Source: Aliiruegeria sabulilitoris (GTDB taxonomy: Bacteria; Pseudomonadota; Alphaproteobacteria; Rhodobacterales; Rhodobacteraceae). Taken from it: DNA of 64,000 nt. The notes below the pieces were generated by a model. That model had not been told where the DNA came from and searched no databases. It saw only the letters and a list, made by a program, of their open reading frames with translations. The first letter of the stretch is position 1. Every line of letters begins with the position of its first letter. Location of the stretch: assembly GCF_001558155.1 (NCBI RefSeq), contig NZ_LOAS01000002.1, forward strand, positions 124,001 to 188,000, given 5' to 3'. Made by a program: the position numbers and the translations under genes. Shown one piece after another: positions 53,161-63,175 of this stretch.

Positions 53161-54605
53161 AATACTGCCCCCCCAACCGCGAAGCCCAGGATGACGAGGA
53201 AGGCGATGCGGCTGTTCTTGTCCCGCACCGCAAAGACGACCGGGTCGTCATGCATATGGCCGCGATGGGTCAGCATCACGATGCGACTGATCCAGTAGAG
53301 CAGCACAAGGCAGACGCCCCAGAGCGTCCCGGGCAGGGAATAGAGCTGGGCCACCGAAGCGGAGTTGACGTAGAGCGCGAGCACGAGCACCGCCACGTAG
53401 CCGGAACTGATCGCCATCATCGAAATGACCGGCAGGTCCTCGGTCTGGTATCCGCGCCCGGAGACGTCGAGCTTGCCGCGCTTTTCGTTATCCACCAGCT
53501 CTGCCTGCCGTTTCACCGCCGCGAGCGACAGGAAGAAGAAGATCGAGAAGGCCAGCAGCCAGACCGATAGCGGGATCGCCGTGGCCGCCCCGCCCGCCAC
53601 GATGCGCAGCGTGTAGAGGATCGCGAGCGTGCAGATGTCGATCACGACCCGGCGCTTAAGCGTCATCGAATAGGCCGTGGTGGTTGCGAAATAGACCAGC
53701 ATGAAGAACAGGAAAGAGCGCCCGAGTAGAAGGGAAACCACGACGCCCAGGCCGAGCAATCCCGCTGCCAGCCAGGTTCCATGGTGAATCGGAATCGCCC
53801 CGGCGGCGAAGGGACGGGACTTCTTGCGCGGATGCGCGCGGTCCGCCGACAGGTCCAGCAGGTCGTTGAGCACATAGACCGAGGAGGCCACAGCCGAGAA
53901 GGCCACGAAGGCCAGCACGCTTTGCAGAACGCTCAGGGCGGTGAAGTGATGCGCGGCCAGCATCGGCAGGAAGATCAGCAGGTTCTTCATCCACTGATGC
54001 GGGCGAAGCGCCTTGAGATAGGTCCGCGCGGGCACGCTCTCGGCGCCGATATGTTCGGCTTCTACGCCCAGTGACGCCGCCGCCTCCCGGAGTTTCCGCG
54101 GGGCGTTCACGGTGATCGCCTTGCCTGCCTTTTCCCAGACAGGCAGGTCCGCTTCCGCGTCGCCCATATAGGCAAAGCCGCCCTCGCCGAAGCGTTCGAC
54201 AAGGAAACGGGCTTTTTCCGCGCCTTTGAGGTTGGTTGTTCCGTCCGAACCGTGCACCTCGTCGAAGATGCCCAGATGCTCGGCGATCTTCTCGGCAATG
54301 GGCTGGGTCGAGGCCGTCACAAGGGCGGTCCGCCCGCCTTCCGCGCGCCATGCCTTGACGTACTCGATGACGTTCTCGTCAAAGGGCAGGGTTGAGACAT
54401 CGACCGAGGCCACCTCGAAAAGCGCCTGCTTCAGCTGTGCCTTTCCATGGCCAAGCCGGTGGACCGCTTTCAGCGTTCCGCGCACATCCTGCCCGAGCCC
54501 GGACCAGAAGCATTCGAACAGCATATCCGAGCGCAGCAAGGTGCCATCGAGGTCGACAGCCAGAACCCCTGAGCCAATCTCTTGATCTGTCAAAATTTTT
54601 CTCAC
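53157..54605 (-). CDS. HAD-like phosphatase fused to UbiA-family prenyltransferase
   Basis: A 482-residue fusion. Residues 1-200 are a HAD hydrolase with D18-x-D20 (VDLDGTLLRSD), TALVTAST, KGAEKARFLV and YMGDAEADLPVWEKAG. Residues about 205-482 are a UbiA-type integral membrane transferase with the Asp motif NDLLDLSADRAHPRKKSRP near 240 and about eight helices. The same pair of activities exists in decaprenyl-phosphate-ribose type synthesis (DPPR synthase plus phosphatase), so it may make a polyprenyl-phosphate sugar, from phosphoribosyl pyrophosphate. The start is taken at GTG 54605; TTG 54662 would add 19 residues. It is the first gene of the five-gene cluster. Confidence 0.82.
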   Translation of the reverse strand: MRKILTDQEIGSGVLAVDLDGTLLRSDMLFECFWSGLGQDVRGTLKAVHRLGHGKAQLKQALFEVASVDVSTLPFDENVIEYVKAWRAEGGRTALVTASTQPIAEKIAEHLGIFDEVHGSDGTTNLKGAEKARFLVERFGEGGFAYMGDAEADLPVWEKAGKAITVNAPRKLREAAASLGVEAEHIGAESVPARTYLKALRPHQWMKNLLIFLPMLAAHHFTALSVLQSVLAFVAFSAVASSVYVLNDLLDLSADRAHPRKKSRPFAAGAIPIHHGTWLAAGLLGLGVVVSLLLGRSFLFFMLVYFATTTAYSMTLKRRVVIDICTLAILYTLRIVAGGAATAIPLSVWLLAFSIFFFLSLAAVKRQAELVDNEKRGKLDVSGRGYQTEDLPVISMMAISSGYVAVLVLALYVNSASVAQLYSLPGTLWGVCLVLLYWISRIVMLTHRGHMHDDPVVFAVRDKNSRIAFLVILGFAVGGAVL

Positions 54606-54738
54606 ACTGCTCTTTTTTGCGACGAAGTGTAGCAAAGAGGCAGTCGCCGTGTATCCCCTCAAATTCCAAGCTTTTCACCTGTTGCGCCGAAGCCCCGCTG
54701 CCGTGATCCGGAGGCAGGATACCCTTGGCCGAAGGCAT

Positions 54739-54774
54739 AAAAAGCCGGCCTGCCGGGGAAGACGACAGGCCGGC
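54739..54774 (-). terminator. Rho-independent terminator after the small secreted protein gene
   Basis: On the minus strand GCCGGCCTG and CAGGCCGGC form a 9-bp stem around a 13-base loop, followed by TTTTTAT. It ends the transcript of the gene at 54816-55115. Confidence 0.85.
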
Positions 54775-54815
54775 AGTGCTGCCGTTTCCGGCAGACCTGC
54801 TCACAACGGGACGAG

Positions 54816-55115
54816 TCAGGATTTGGGGGGCCGCGGGGCGCCTTCCGGCAGGCAGGCGACTTTCTTGTCCGGCGTTTCGATGCATTGGCCAGAAACGGTG
54901 TCCTCCTTGCCGCGAATGGTCATCTGGCAGGCATCGCCCACCACCTTTCCGCTGCAGGCTTCGAGCGCTTCAGGCGGCGCCCCGGCAGGACGCCCCTGCC
55001 CGGATTGCTGGGCCTGTGCGATGCCGATGAAGAGGCTGGCCATCGCCACGACAACGCCAATAGCAATGAGGCGCGAAAGGATAAGCTGGCGGGCGGCTCG
55101 GGGCAGACGGTGCAT
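54816..55115 (-). CDS. Small secreted protein with four cysteines
   Basis: A 99-residue protein with a signal peptide (to about 36, IGIAQA-QQSG) and a Gly/Pro-rich mature part containing four cysteines (EACSGKVVGDACQM, SGQCIETPDKKVACLPEGAP). The spacing would allow two disulfides in the periplasm. It is divergent from a BaeSR-like two-component system with a 263-base gap and has its own terminator. Such adjacency suggests it is a target or ligand of that system, as Spy is for Bae/Cpx in enterics, but it is not a Spy homologue. Family not recognised. Confidence 0.8.
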   Translation of the reverse strand: MHRLPRAARQLILSRLIAIGVVVAMASLFIGIAQAQQSGQGRPAGAPPEALEACSGKVVGDACQMTIRGKEDTVSGQCIETPDKKVACLPEGAPRPPKS

Positions 55116-55378
55116 GATGTGGGCTTCCTGTTTGTTTGAACCTCGATGTCCACAGCTTTCTGAACGCGCTCCGTGCAGGTAGAATGGAGGGAAAATGAAG
55201 ACACATTTTTTTTGACTATCTGACGAACACTACGCGCCGGTGAAACAATCCGGGCGGTGGACGGCCCTCACCTGGGCCTCGCGGATCATTGTCCGAACGC
55301 CCCACCTGCGCACCATTTCGTAGCCCGAAACTCCGGGATCTTCATTTTCCCTGCAAATTGCTCGATAGATTGCGCAGC

Positions 55379-56824
55379 ATGAACCGATTTCGCCGCTCCC
55401 TGGCATTACAGTTTTTCGCAGCCTTCGCCCTGACGGCCGCTCTGGTCGTGGCGACGCTGGCCGGGCTGGTCTCTTTTTCCATGCGGGACGGATTCTCGCG
55501 CTACCTGTTGCAAGGTGAATTGTTGCGGCTGGACAGGCTGGTCGTGGAACTGTCCGAGCAGCATGATCCCGCCGACCCAGGATGGCCGGATCTGACGGAC
55601 GATCCCGAAACCTGGAACCGTTTTCTCGCATCCAATGCCACGCCCGAAGATCGCCCCCCGAACAGGCCCGAAATCCGGCCCGATATGGGGCAGCCGGGCC
55701 CCGGCAGGAAGCCATTCCCGCCGCCGCCCGATGCAGGCCCGCTTCGGCTCAACGCCCGCATATTCCTGATGTCCCCGGATGGCACGCTCCTCGTTCCGCC
55801 GCTGGTTCCCGGCAGCCTTTCGGAACGCCGGGAGATCCCGGCTGCAGAGGGCACCGAATTGCTCGGATATATTGGCCTGACCGCCCCGCGCAGCGGGCGC
55901 AGCAAAACCGATCTCTTCTTCCTGAGAGGGCAGACCCAGAACCTCCTGCTCGCCTCGCTCTTTGCGATAGGCGTCTCGGCATTGGCGGCAAGTCTGCTCG
56001 CGCGCCACCTGCTACGGCCGATAAAGGCACTGGAACGGGGAGCTCGAACCCTGACCCAGGGCGATTTCGACCACCGCATTCCCAATGACCGCGAGGACGA
56101 GCTGGGCCAATTGATCGAGCATACGAACACCCTCGCACAGAGCCTGCAAGACGCCCGCGATGCCGAGCAGCGGTGGATCTCCGACACATCCCACGAGTTG
56201 CAGACACCGCTCGCGGTGCTCCGGGCCGAGATCGAGGCGATGCAGGATGGAATCCGCAAGGCCGACACACGCACCCTGAACGAAATGCACGATGCGGTCA
56301 TGCGCCTGTCCCGGCTGGTGGCCGATCTGAAAACACTCTCCTTCTCGCGTGAAGGCCGCACCGCCGTTGCCGCCCGCCTCACCGACTTCAGCGATTTGCT
56401 CAACCTGCGGCTCGATCATGCCGAGATGCGCCTGAACGAGACCGGACTGACCGTGGAACGCGAGATCGGAGAGGGACTCGAACTCCACTGCGATCCTGAC
56501 CGCATGGCGCAGGTCATGGACAACCTGATCGAAAACACGATGCGATACACCGCTGTACCCGGAACGATACGGCTCACCGCCTATCAGGAAGGGAACGAGG
56601 TGATCGCCATAGTCGAAGACACCCCGCCCGCGCCTCCCGATGAGGCGATGGGTCTCCTCTTCAATCGCTTCTATCGCGCGGAAGCCTCCCGCACCCGGTC
56701 CCTTGGCGGCTCGGGGCTTGGCCTGTCCATCTGCTCGGCCATCGTCGCCGCGCATGACGGCACCATCGAGGCAGACCGCTCGCCGCTCGGCGGGCTGCGC
56801 GTAAGATTGGCGCTCCCCAAATAA
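55379..56824 (+). CDS. baeS: Sensor histidine kinase, BaeS-like
   Basis: A 481-residue inner-membrane kinase. One helix lies near residues 12-36, a Pro-rich periplasmic sensor region spans about 37-185, and a second helix lies near 188-212. Then come HAMP (LLRPIKALERGARTLTQGDF, HRIPNDREDELGQL), HisKA with H272 (DTSHELQTPLAVLRAEIEAM) and the ATPase domain (LIENTMRYTA, GGSGLGLSIC). DTSHELQTPLAVLRAE and the regulator next to it match BaeSR, which senses envelope damage or toxic compounds. ATG 55379 was chosen at the start of MNRFRRSLALQFF; the frame extends to 55289 without further support. Ten bases precede the regulator gene. Confidence 0.88.
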   Translation: MNRFRRSLALQFFAAFALTAALVVATLAGLVSFSMRDGFSRYLLQGELLRLDRLVVELSEQHDPADPGWPDLTDDPETWNRFLASNATPEDRPPNRPEIRPDMGQPGPGRKPFPPPPDAGPLRLNARIFLMSPDGTLLVPPLVPGSLSERREIPAAEGTELLGYIGLTAPRSGRSKTDLFFLRGQTQNLLLASLFAIGVSALAASLLARHLLRPIKALERGARTLTQGDFDHRIPNDREDELGQLIEHTNTLAQSLQDARDAEQRWISDTSHELQTPLAVLRAEIEAMQDGIRKADTRTLNEMHDAVMRLSRLVADLKTLSFSREGRTAVAARLTDFSDLLNLRLDHAEMRLNETGLTVEREIGEGLELHCDPDRMAQVMDNLIENTMRYTAVPGTIRLTAYQEGNEVIAIVEDTPPAPPDEAMGLLFNRFYRAEASRTRSLGGSGLGLSICSAIVAAHDGTIEADRSPLGGLRVRLALPK

Positions 56825-56834
56825 GGACCCGCAG

Positions 56835-57518
56835 ATGACCACACCCAGCCACATTCTCGTTGTCGAAGACGAACCTGCCCTTTCCGATATCCTGCGCCAG
56901 TACCTGGAACAGGCCGGCTATCGCGCCACGATCCTGAACGCGGGCACCCGCGCGACCGAGACGATATTGGAGACCGCTCCCGATCTCGTCATCCTGGACC
57001 TGATGCTGCCCGGCAAGGACGGGCTGACGATCTGCCGCGAAGTGCGGGCGAAAAGCGATGTTCCGATCATCATGGAAACGGCCAAGGTCGAGGAGATCGA
57101 CCGGCTCCTGGGCTTGGAGCTGGGGGCAGACGATTACATGTGCAAGCCCTTCTCGCCGCGTGAACTGGTCGCTCGTGTGCGGGCGATCCTGCGCCGCTCG
57201 GTACCGCGCGATGCCCGCGAACCGGCCAATCCTCATGCGATCGAACTGGACGAGAACTCCTGGCGGGCGAGCGTTGGGGGCGAACCGCTCGACCTGACGC
57301 GCCGAGAATTCCAACTGTTGCAAGTGCTGCACCGGCGCCCCGGTCGGGTCTATTCGCGCTCGCAACTGCTCGATTTCGCTTTCCCCGAGAATGCCGCCAT
57401 CATCGACCGCACGATCGACAGCCACATCAAGAATATCCGCCACAAGATCAAGGCGGTCAGCGGTGATTGGGACCCGATCCGATCCGTCTATGGCGTGGGC
57501 TATTCCTACGAGGAATAG
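56835..57518 (+). CDS. baeR: OmpR-family response regulator, BaeR-like
   Basis: A 227-residue response regulator with D55 (LVILDLMLPG), the BaeR-type stretch TAKVEEIDRLLGLELGADDY and CKPFSPRELVARVRAILRR, and a winged-helix domain (LTRREFQLLQVLHRRPGRVY, IIDRTIDSHIKNIRHKI, IRSVYGVGYSYEE). It is cotranscribed with the kinase gene. It likely regulates envelope stress genes and perhaps the divergent small secreted protein. Confidence 0.9.
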   Translation: MTTPSHILVVEDEPALSDILRQYLEQAGYRATILNAGTRATETILETAPDLVILDLMLPGKDGLTICREVRAKSDVPIIMETAKVEEIDRLLGLELGADDYMCKPFSPRELVARVRAILRRSVPRDAREPANPHAIELDENSWRASVGGEPLDLTRREFQLLQVLHRRPGRVYSRSQLLDFAFPENAAIIDRTIDSHIKNIRHKIKAVSGDWDPIRSVYGVGYSYEE

Positions 57519-57519
57519 G

Positions 57520-57570
57520 CCTAGGCTGGCGGCTCCGGCGCTGGCGAGCTACGCCAGCTACCGCCGGGGC
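57520..57570 (+). terminator. Hairpin after the baeSR operon
   Basis: CTGGCG (57541-57546), loop AGCTA and CGCCAG (57552-57557) with an outer GGCGG/CCGCC pair form a strong stem soon after the baeR stop. No T run follows. Confidence 0.4.
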
Positions 57571-57661
57571 GATCTCCATCAAGCTTAACCCGGTGGTAAC
57601 TACTATCGGCGCAAAACGGCGATGAGTTGCCCGAAAGGGCGCAGGCTAGAATCGCCGGCCC

Positions 57662-59686
57662 GTGCCGGCCGCATCCAAGGCATGTGGATCGGTGATCCGT
57701 TACCGCACCGACATAGACGGGCTCCGCGCCCTCGCGATCCTCCCGGTGGTCCTGTTTCATGCCGGAATCCCCGGATTTGACGGCGGATTTGTCGGGGTCG
57801 ACGTCTTCTTCGTGATCTCGAGCTTCCTGATCACGACGATCATCTTCCGTCAGCTCGAAAACGGCCGATTCTCGTTGTTGGATTTCTACGAGCGCCGCGC
57901 CCGGCGCATCCTTCCGGCACTCACGGTGATGATATTGGCCACATTTATCGTGGGAAGCCTCGTTCTGCTTCCCGCCGAAATGGCCGCGCTCGGCAAGTCG
58001 GCCGTGGCCACGGTCCTGTTCGCCTCGAATTTTCATTTCGCGGCGAGCCAGGACTATTTCGCCCCGGCTGCCGAGCTTTCACCACTGCTGCATAGCTGGT
58101 CCCTCGCCATCGAGGAGCAATTCTACCTGCTGTTCCCTCTCCTGATGCTCGCGCTTTTGCGGTTCGGACGATCCGTCCTGAAAGCAAACCTGGGCTTGCT
58201 GGCCGTGGCCTCGCTTCTGCTGGTCACGCTTGCCCTGCCAACCCGCCCTGACTGGGCCTTTTACCTTTTGCCGTTCCGCGCTTGGGAGTTCGCGATCGGC
58301 GCAGTCCTGGCCTTGCTGCCGGCCCGCGAAATCATGACGCGCTGGCAGGCGGATGTCCTCGGGGCGGTCGGGCTTGGCGGCATCCTTCTGCCTGTGGCCT
58401 TCTACGGTCCTGAAACGGCGTTTCCGGGCCTGACCGCCCTGCCACCGGTCTTGGGAGCCGCGGCCATCATTCTGTCCGGCAGGCATCACGAAACGCATGT
58501 GCGCAAATTGCTGGCCCGCCACCCCATGGTCTGGATCGGACTGATCTCCTACTCTCTCTACCTCTGGCACTGGCCCGTGATGGCATTGTTGCGCAGCATT
58601 CGGGGCGCCGTGGAGTTGCCCTTCCACGTCGGACTGTCTGCCGCAGTTTTCTCGGTTTTGTTGGCCGCGCTGTCCTATCGCTTCGTAGAACGCCCCTTCC
58701 GCCGCATTCCACCTGCGGGACATGCGCGCAAGAGTACCCTAGCCCTATCCGCAGCAACTCTCAGCCTCGTCGCCGGACTGGGTGGCGTGCTCTTGCTCAG
58801 TGATGGCGCGCCCTGGAGGCTGCCCGGCCATGTTCAGGCGGTTGCCGCCGCCGCAAAGGATACCGCGCCGCGCCGGGATGCCTGTTTCGGAACGCTTCCA
58901 GCCGACGGTCTTTGTCGCATAGGCGCTGCCCCGGCCAACGGCAAAGCCGATTTTCTGCTTTGGGGCGATAGCCACGCGCTGGCCATTCTGCCCGGTCTCG
59001 ACAAGGCCGCCCGGCGCGCGGGGCTGAGCGGGCTGTTCGCCGGCAGGAGCGCCTGTCTTCCCGTTCCCGGTCTGCGCCGGATCCCCGAGGACCATGCCTG
59101 CACGGAACTGAACCAATCCGTCCTGGCCTTTCTCGAAACACGAAAGGATGTCCCACTTGTCATTCTCTCCGGCCGCTGGACCCTCTCCGTGGAAGGGACA
59201 CGTTTCGGAGAAGAGGCGGGCCACGATATTCACCTTCAAAAGATCCTTCGCAACGGCCTTCCAAGCGCTCCAACGGCGCGAAACGCGGAAGTCGTGGAAC
59301 ACACGCTCGGCGAGACTGTCGCCGCAGTTCGGGCGCACCGCCGCCAGGTCGTGATCCTGGGGCCCGTTCCAGAACCCGGCTGGGACGTGCCCGTGCGAAT
59401 GGCCAGGAGCGCGCTCACCTTCGGGCGCCCGACACCCGAACCTCTGAGCCGCGCGGCGCACGTGGCAAGATCGGGGCGCACCGAGTCCTTGCTGGCGCGG
59501 GTTGCAGGCAGAGATCACGGCACGAGATACATCTCGCTCAGCGGCGTCTTTTGCGGCGAATTCTGTCGAACGACCGACGCCAACGGTATTCCGCTCTATT
59601 CCGACGACGATCACCTGACCCGTCGGGCGGCCGAAGCGTTGCTCGAAGAACCGCTTCTGCCGGTGCTGATCGCGGCCCGTCAGTAA
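57662..59686 (+). CDS. OafA-like acyltransferase-3 with SGNH domain
   Basis: A 674-residue inner-membrane protein that O-acylates a surface glycan. The acyltransferase-3 domain (about 13-370) has the start [20 protein letters not shown] with its conserved Asp and His, [37 protein letters not shown] and [11 protein letters not shown]. The C-terminal SGNH hydrolase-like domain has S437 (WGDSHALAI) and H651 (DDDHLTRRA). The start is not firm: GTG 57662 gives 674 residues, while GTG 57692 has AAGG 11 bases upstream. It is separate from the sulfation-type cluster but could act on the same surface polymer. Confidence 0.88.
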   Translation: MPAASKACGSVIRYRTDIDGLRALAILPVVLFHAGIPGFDGGFVGVDVFFVISSFLITTIIFRQLENGRFSLLDFYERRARRILPALTVMILATFIVGSLVLLPAEMAALGKSAVATVLFASNFHFAASQDYFAPAAELSPLLHSWSLAIEEQFYLLFPLLMLALLRFGRSVLKANLGLLAVASLLLVTLALPTRPDWAFYLLPFRAWEFAIGAVLALLPAREIMTRWQADVLGAVGLGGILLPVAFYGPETAFPGLTALPPVLGAAAIILSGRHHETHVRKLLARHPMVWIGLISYSLYLWHWPVMALLRSIRGAVELPFHVGLSAAVFSVLLAALSYRFVERPFRRIPPAGHARKSTLALSAATLSLVAGLGGVLLLSDGAPWRLPGHVQAVAAAAKDTAPRRDACFGTLPADGLCRIGAAPANGKADFLLWGDSHALAILPGLDKAARRAGLSGLFAGRSACLPVPGLRRIPEDHACTELNQSVLAFLETRKDVPLVILSGRWTLSVEGTRFGEEAGHDIHLQKILRNGLPSAPTARNAEVVEHTLGETVAAVRAHRRQVVILGPVPEPGWDVPVRMARSALTFGRPTPEPLSRAAHVARSGRTESLLARVAGRDHGTRYISLSGVFCGEFCRTTDANGIPLYSDDDHLTRRAAEALLEEPLLPVLIAARQ

Positions 59687-59774
59687 CCCGCACGGACTTG
59701 CTCCCAACCGCGCGATGAGTCAAAGGCTGAAGACGCGAGCAGCTGTGACCGCAAAAGCAAACGGAGCACACCCG

Positions 59775-60455
59775 ATGGTGGAATGGATCACGAGTCCGGG
59801 CCTTGTCCCCTATCCGGAGGCCGTTGCCGAAATGGAACGGCGTGCCGCGGCCATTCACGCCGGCACCGAAGACGAGGCGATCTGGCTGCTCGAACATCCG
59901 CCACTCTATACGTCGGGCACATCGGCTCGGATCGAGGACCTGCGGGAGCCAGAGCGTTTTCCGGTTTTCGACTCCAAGCGTGGCGGGCAATACACCTATC
60001 ACGGACCGGGCCAGCGCGTTGTCTATGTGATGCTGGACCTGAACCGGCGCGGGCGCGATGTGCGCGCCTTTGTCGAAGCGCTCGAAAACTGGGTCATCTC
60101 GACGCTCGATACCTTCAACATCAAGGGCGAGATACGCCCCGGGCGGGTCGGCGTCTGGGTCACGCGGCCGGAAAAGGCACCGCTGCCGGATGGCTCCCCG
60201 CGCGAGGACAAGATTGCCGCGATTGGCATCCGGTTGCGGAAATGGGTGAGCTTTCACGGCATCTCCATAAATGTCGAACCCGACCTGAGCCATTTTGACG
60301 GGATCGTCCCTTGCGGGATCACCGGGCATGGCGTCACCAGCCTCGTCGATCTTGGCCTGCCAGTCACGATGAACGATCTCGACGTCGCGCTCCGAGCCAC
60401 CTTCGATCACGCTCTGCCCATTCCCGACGAAGGCCGGACGAACCCGCCCAAATGA
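59775..60455 (+). CDS. lipB: Octanoyl-[acyl-carrier-protein] transferase LipB
   Basis: Transfers octanoate from acyl carrier protein to lipoyl-dependent enzymes, the first step of endogenous lipoate synthesis. The 226-residue protein has [12 protein letters not shown], the core [20 protein letters not shown], and the acyl-carrying C180 (VPCGITGHG) together with the conserved Lys in [17 protein letters not shown] 59775 has GGAG about nine bases upstream; ATG 59715 would add 20 residues that do not fit. A bidirectional terminator follows. Confidence 0.93.
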   Translation: MVEWITSPGLVPYPEAVAEMERRAAAIHAGTEDEAIWLLEHPPLYTSGTSARIEDLREPERFPVFDSKRGGQYTYHGPGQRVVYVMLDLNRRGRDVRAFVEALENWVISTLDTFNIKGEIRPGRVGVWVTRPEKAPLPDGSPREDKIAAIGIRLRKWVSFHGISINVEPDLSHFDGIVPCGITGHGVTSLVDLGLPVTMNDLDVALRATFDHALPIPDEGRTNPPK

Positions 60456-60457
60456 AA

Positions 60458-60495
60458 GGCGCGCCAAGCCGGCGCGCCCCTCGGTTCCTTTTCGG
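60458..60495. terminator. Bidirectional terminator between lipB and the convergent gene
   Basis: GGCGCGCC (60458-60465), loop AAGCC, GGCGCGCC (60471-60478). An A run precedes it (TTT on the minus strand) and CCTTTTC follows on the plus strand. It serves both convergent genes. Confidence 0.75.
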
Positions 60496-60510
60496 AAAAG
60501 CCTGTCCGCG

Positions 60511-61890
60511 CTATTGCGCGATGTTGAAGCTCGGCAACGAATTTGCGGCTGCCGGCTGCGGCGCGGTCCCCACCGCCGCACCAGAACCGCCGCCCCGCAT
60601 CTCCGTCGCCGCGGTCAGGATAAGCTCGGTGCGCCCGCTTTGTCCCGGCGCAAAGACCTGCGTCGCGCCGCGCGCGACGGCATCCGAACTGGCCTGATAC
60701 CATTCATAAGCGAGATCGACCCGCGAGGATGTCCCGAAACCGGCGGTCAGGTGATGCCCGAGAAGCTCGCCGTAGACCGGCTCGCCCAGAACGACGAGGA
60801 TCAGGGCCGAGGCCAAGGCCACATCCATGTCATCCACCCGGTAACCGTCGCCGAGGCAGATCCGCGCCGTCTGCGCCATCTGGTTCGGCGCCATGCCGGT
60901 GGAAAGCACGAAAGAGGAGACCTTGTCGATCACGGCCGGGCGGTTATTGACGGAAACGGAAGCGACCTGTTCCTTGAGCAGCGGTGCGAGTTGCTTGCAT
61001 TGCGCCGTAACATCCGCGGCACTGACGCCCTGCACCTGGCTCAAGAGCTTCTCGCTCTGGGCGATCGCATAGGTCCGCGCGAGACAAAACTGCTCGTTGA
61101 GCACGATCGTCGGATCGGACATCTGCGACACGTCGGTGAAACCGCCCTTGGCATTGGTCATCAGGTTCACGGCGTTGCAATGCGAGGCGAGCGACCGCTG
61201 GCCGACATTTCCGAAGAAGGACGGCATCTGCGGCGCCTTGGAGGCAGCGGCGGCGAGCTGGGTATTGGCCGCCCCGGCCACGGCCCCCGCGACCCCTGCA
61301 GTTACGGCTGCCGGGCCGGTGGCCTGCGGTGCCGCCGGGGGCGCCGCGACCACAGTCGCCACGGGCGGTGCCGCGATAACGGTTCCCGGCTGCGCGGTCA
61401 CAATGCCGGCAGCCTGATCGCGATAGGTGAGCAGCAGTCCGCGCGTTCCCATCGGGTTCGCCGCGATCAACTGACTGGTCGCCGGCCCGCCGGCCAGCGC
61501 GCGGTTATGCGAGGTAAGAAGAAAATCCTTCTCATATGTGGTCAGCTGCCCAGTGGCCGGATAGCCCAGAATCGCCTGGTAGCCCGAGACGGCGGAACGG
61601 GAATTGCGCCCCATCACACCATCAGCCGAACCAGCATTGAAGCCGAAATAGTTCAAGGCGTGCTGGACCGAGCGGTTCTCAGCCCGCTGCGCCGAAGAGA
61701 CGCTCGACTTCTTCGTATAAGTTCTCTTGGTATAGGTCTTCTGGCGCGGCTGGCTGGCAATGGCGCTGCCGATAATGCCGCCGATAATGGCTCCGGCGAC
61801 GGCATCACCTGAACCGGCATTGGCTTGGGGCGCGGGACAAAGCGCGACCGCGCACATGACAATGGCTGAAGTGAGAATGGAAATACGCAT
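60511..61890 (-). CDS. Secreted protein with peptidoglycan-binding-type domain
   Basis: A 459-residue protein with a signal peptide (to about 25, PQANA-GSGD), a short glycine-zipper stretch (AVAGAIIGGIIGSAIA, about 30-45), a peptidoglycan-binding-like repeat (VQHALNYFGFNAGSADGVMG, RNSRSAVSGYQAILGYPATG), an Ala/Pro-rich hinge (residues about 170-240) and a Cys-containing helical domain of unknown type (HCNAVNLMTNAKGG, NEQFCLARTYAIAQSEKLLS). It is probably periplasmic and linked to the cell wall. ATG 61890 follows a GGGGGT site. It is convergent with lipB and has no visible operon partner. Confidence 0.8.
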   Translation of the reverse strand: MRISILTSAIVMCAVALCPAPQANAGSGDAVAGAIIGGIIGSAIASQPRQKTYTKRTYTKKSSVSSAQRAENRSVQHALNYFGFNAGSADGVMGRNSRSAVSGYQAILGYPATGQLTTYEKDFLLTSHNRALAGGPATSQLIAANPMGTRGLLLTYRDQAAGIVTAQPGTVIAAPPVATVVAAPPAAPQATGPAAVTAGVAGAVAGAANTQLAAAASKAPQMPSFFGNVGQRSLASHCNAVNLMTNAKGGFTDVSQMSDPTIVLNEQFCLARTYAIAQSEKLLSQVQGVSAADVTAQCKQLAPLLKEQVASVSVNNRPAVIDKVSSFVLSTGMAPNQMAQTARICLGDGYRVDDMDVALASALILVVLGEPVYGELLGHHLTAGFGTSSRVDLAYEWYQASSDAVARGATQVFAPGQSGRTELILTAATEMRGGGSGAAVGTAPQPAAANSLPSFNIAQ

Positions 61891-62178
61891 CGAACTACCC
61901 CCGGATGACACAACTGCGGAAATCACGCTTAGTTTACGTCATCTATGCGTATTCTCAGAGTCCAAATAATGATCAAGCCGCTTGATTTTCCGAAAAATCG
62001 ACTAATTTTCAGATAGTTCCGCTTCCGCCGGAAGCGCTACCTATGCTTTGAAACCCAAAGCAACGGACGCGAGAACGTATCCCTCACCCGCTCCGGATCT
62101 CCCTCGAATCAGCTGGTGAACAGGTACTTTCGATAAATCCGCATCCATTGCCGCCGCCCATGAAGACGGCGCTCCTCA

Positions 62179-62925
62179 TCACACGCCCGATGGAAGGCCA
62201 AATGGGCGCAGGTTGGTGACCCCGCCGTCAATCGCAATGGTCTGGCCGGTGATGAAACTTGCATCGTCCGAGGTGAGCAGAGCAGCGGCGCGCCCGACCT
62301 CCTGCGTGGTCGCGACACGATGGATGGGCGTCGCATCGATCCAATGGGCGCGGCTGCCCGGATTGGGCTGCATACCGCCGTCAACGGCACCCGGCGCCAG
62401 CATGTTGACCCGGATCCGGTGCTGCGCGAGTTCCGCGGCGGCCACGCGGCCAAGCGCTTCCAGCGCGCCTTTCGAGGCCGCATAGGCCGAGCGCTGCGGC
62501 ACACCGATCCGGCCATGCAGCGAGGTCACGAGCACGATGCGCCCGCCCCGCCCATGCCCACTGGCTTCAGCATCGACCATGCAGCGCGCGACGTCCCGAA
62601 CCACCCGGAAAGCGCCGATCAGGTTGACATCGAGATGCCCGCGTAGATCCGCCTCCGTGGTGTCGAGGAAGTTCGATGTCCACATGACACCGGCGGCATG
62701 GACCAGCGCATCGATACCGCCGAGCTGTTCGTTCGCTTGCCGGACCGCACCGGTGACGGAATCGGCATCGCCGAGATCGAAGGGCAGAAAGCTCATCCCC
62801 TCTCGACCGCTCGGTGTGCGATCGAGCCCGACCACCCGGTCGCCGCGTCGGAGAAGCGCCTGGCAGACGGCGTCGCCGAGGGCGCCGGAACATCCTGTGA
62901 CAACGGTACGGAGGCAAGCAGACAT
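62179..62925 (-). CDS. SDR-family oxidoreductase
   Basis: A 248-residue short-chain dehydrogenase with TGCSGALGDA at the cofactor site, D35 after the second strand (VGLDRTPSG), NLIGAFRVVRD, and catalytic S135, Y148, K152 (YAASK). GGVTNLRPFG closes the fold. The substrate is not evident; the family includes many alcohol dehydrogenases and reductases. It is a single gene, divergent from ctaD. Confidence 0.87.
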   Translation of the reverse strand: MSACLRTVVTGCSGALGDAVCQALLRRGDRVVGLDRTPSGREGMSFLPFDLGDADSVTGAVRQANEQLGGIDALVHAAGVMWTSNFLDTTEADLRGHLDVNLIGAFRVVRDVARCMVDAEASGHGRGGRIVLVTSLHGRIGVPQRSAYAASKGALEALGRVAAAELAQHRIRVNMLAPGAVDGGMQPNPGSRAHWIDATPIHRVATTQEVGRAAALLTSDDASFITGQTIAIDGGVTNLRPFGLPSGV

Positions 62926-63175
62926 CGCAGAGTTCCGGCAAAGGGAATGGATAGCCCTGTCTTAGCTGCGAGCGGCGCGGGGTGGAACGATTTCCCGCCA
63001 TGATCCCGGCGCAACGCCCGCCAGGGCGAAATCCCGCATCCGCAATAATGTTTCGTATCGCGCATATTGAATGTTGCCGCCTCTGCCCTATCGCCCTAGG
63101 GTAGCCGTCGGACGCGCGGGCACACCTCGGGAAAGGTATGCCCAGATAAACAGGACAAATTACCGGAGGAAATGC

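Noticed and set aside
61972-61986. ATCAAG-CCG-CTTGAT palindrome resembling an FNR site
   Set aside because: The half-sites are in the reverse order of an FNR box and the spacing is wrong; it is more likely a small hairpin.
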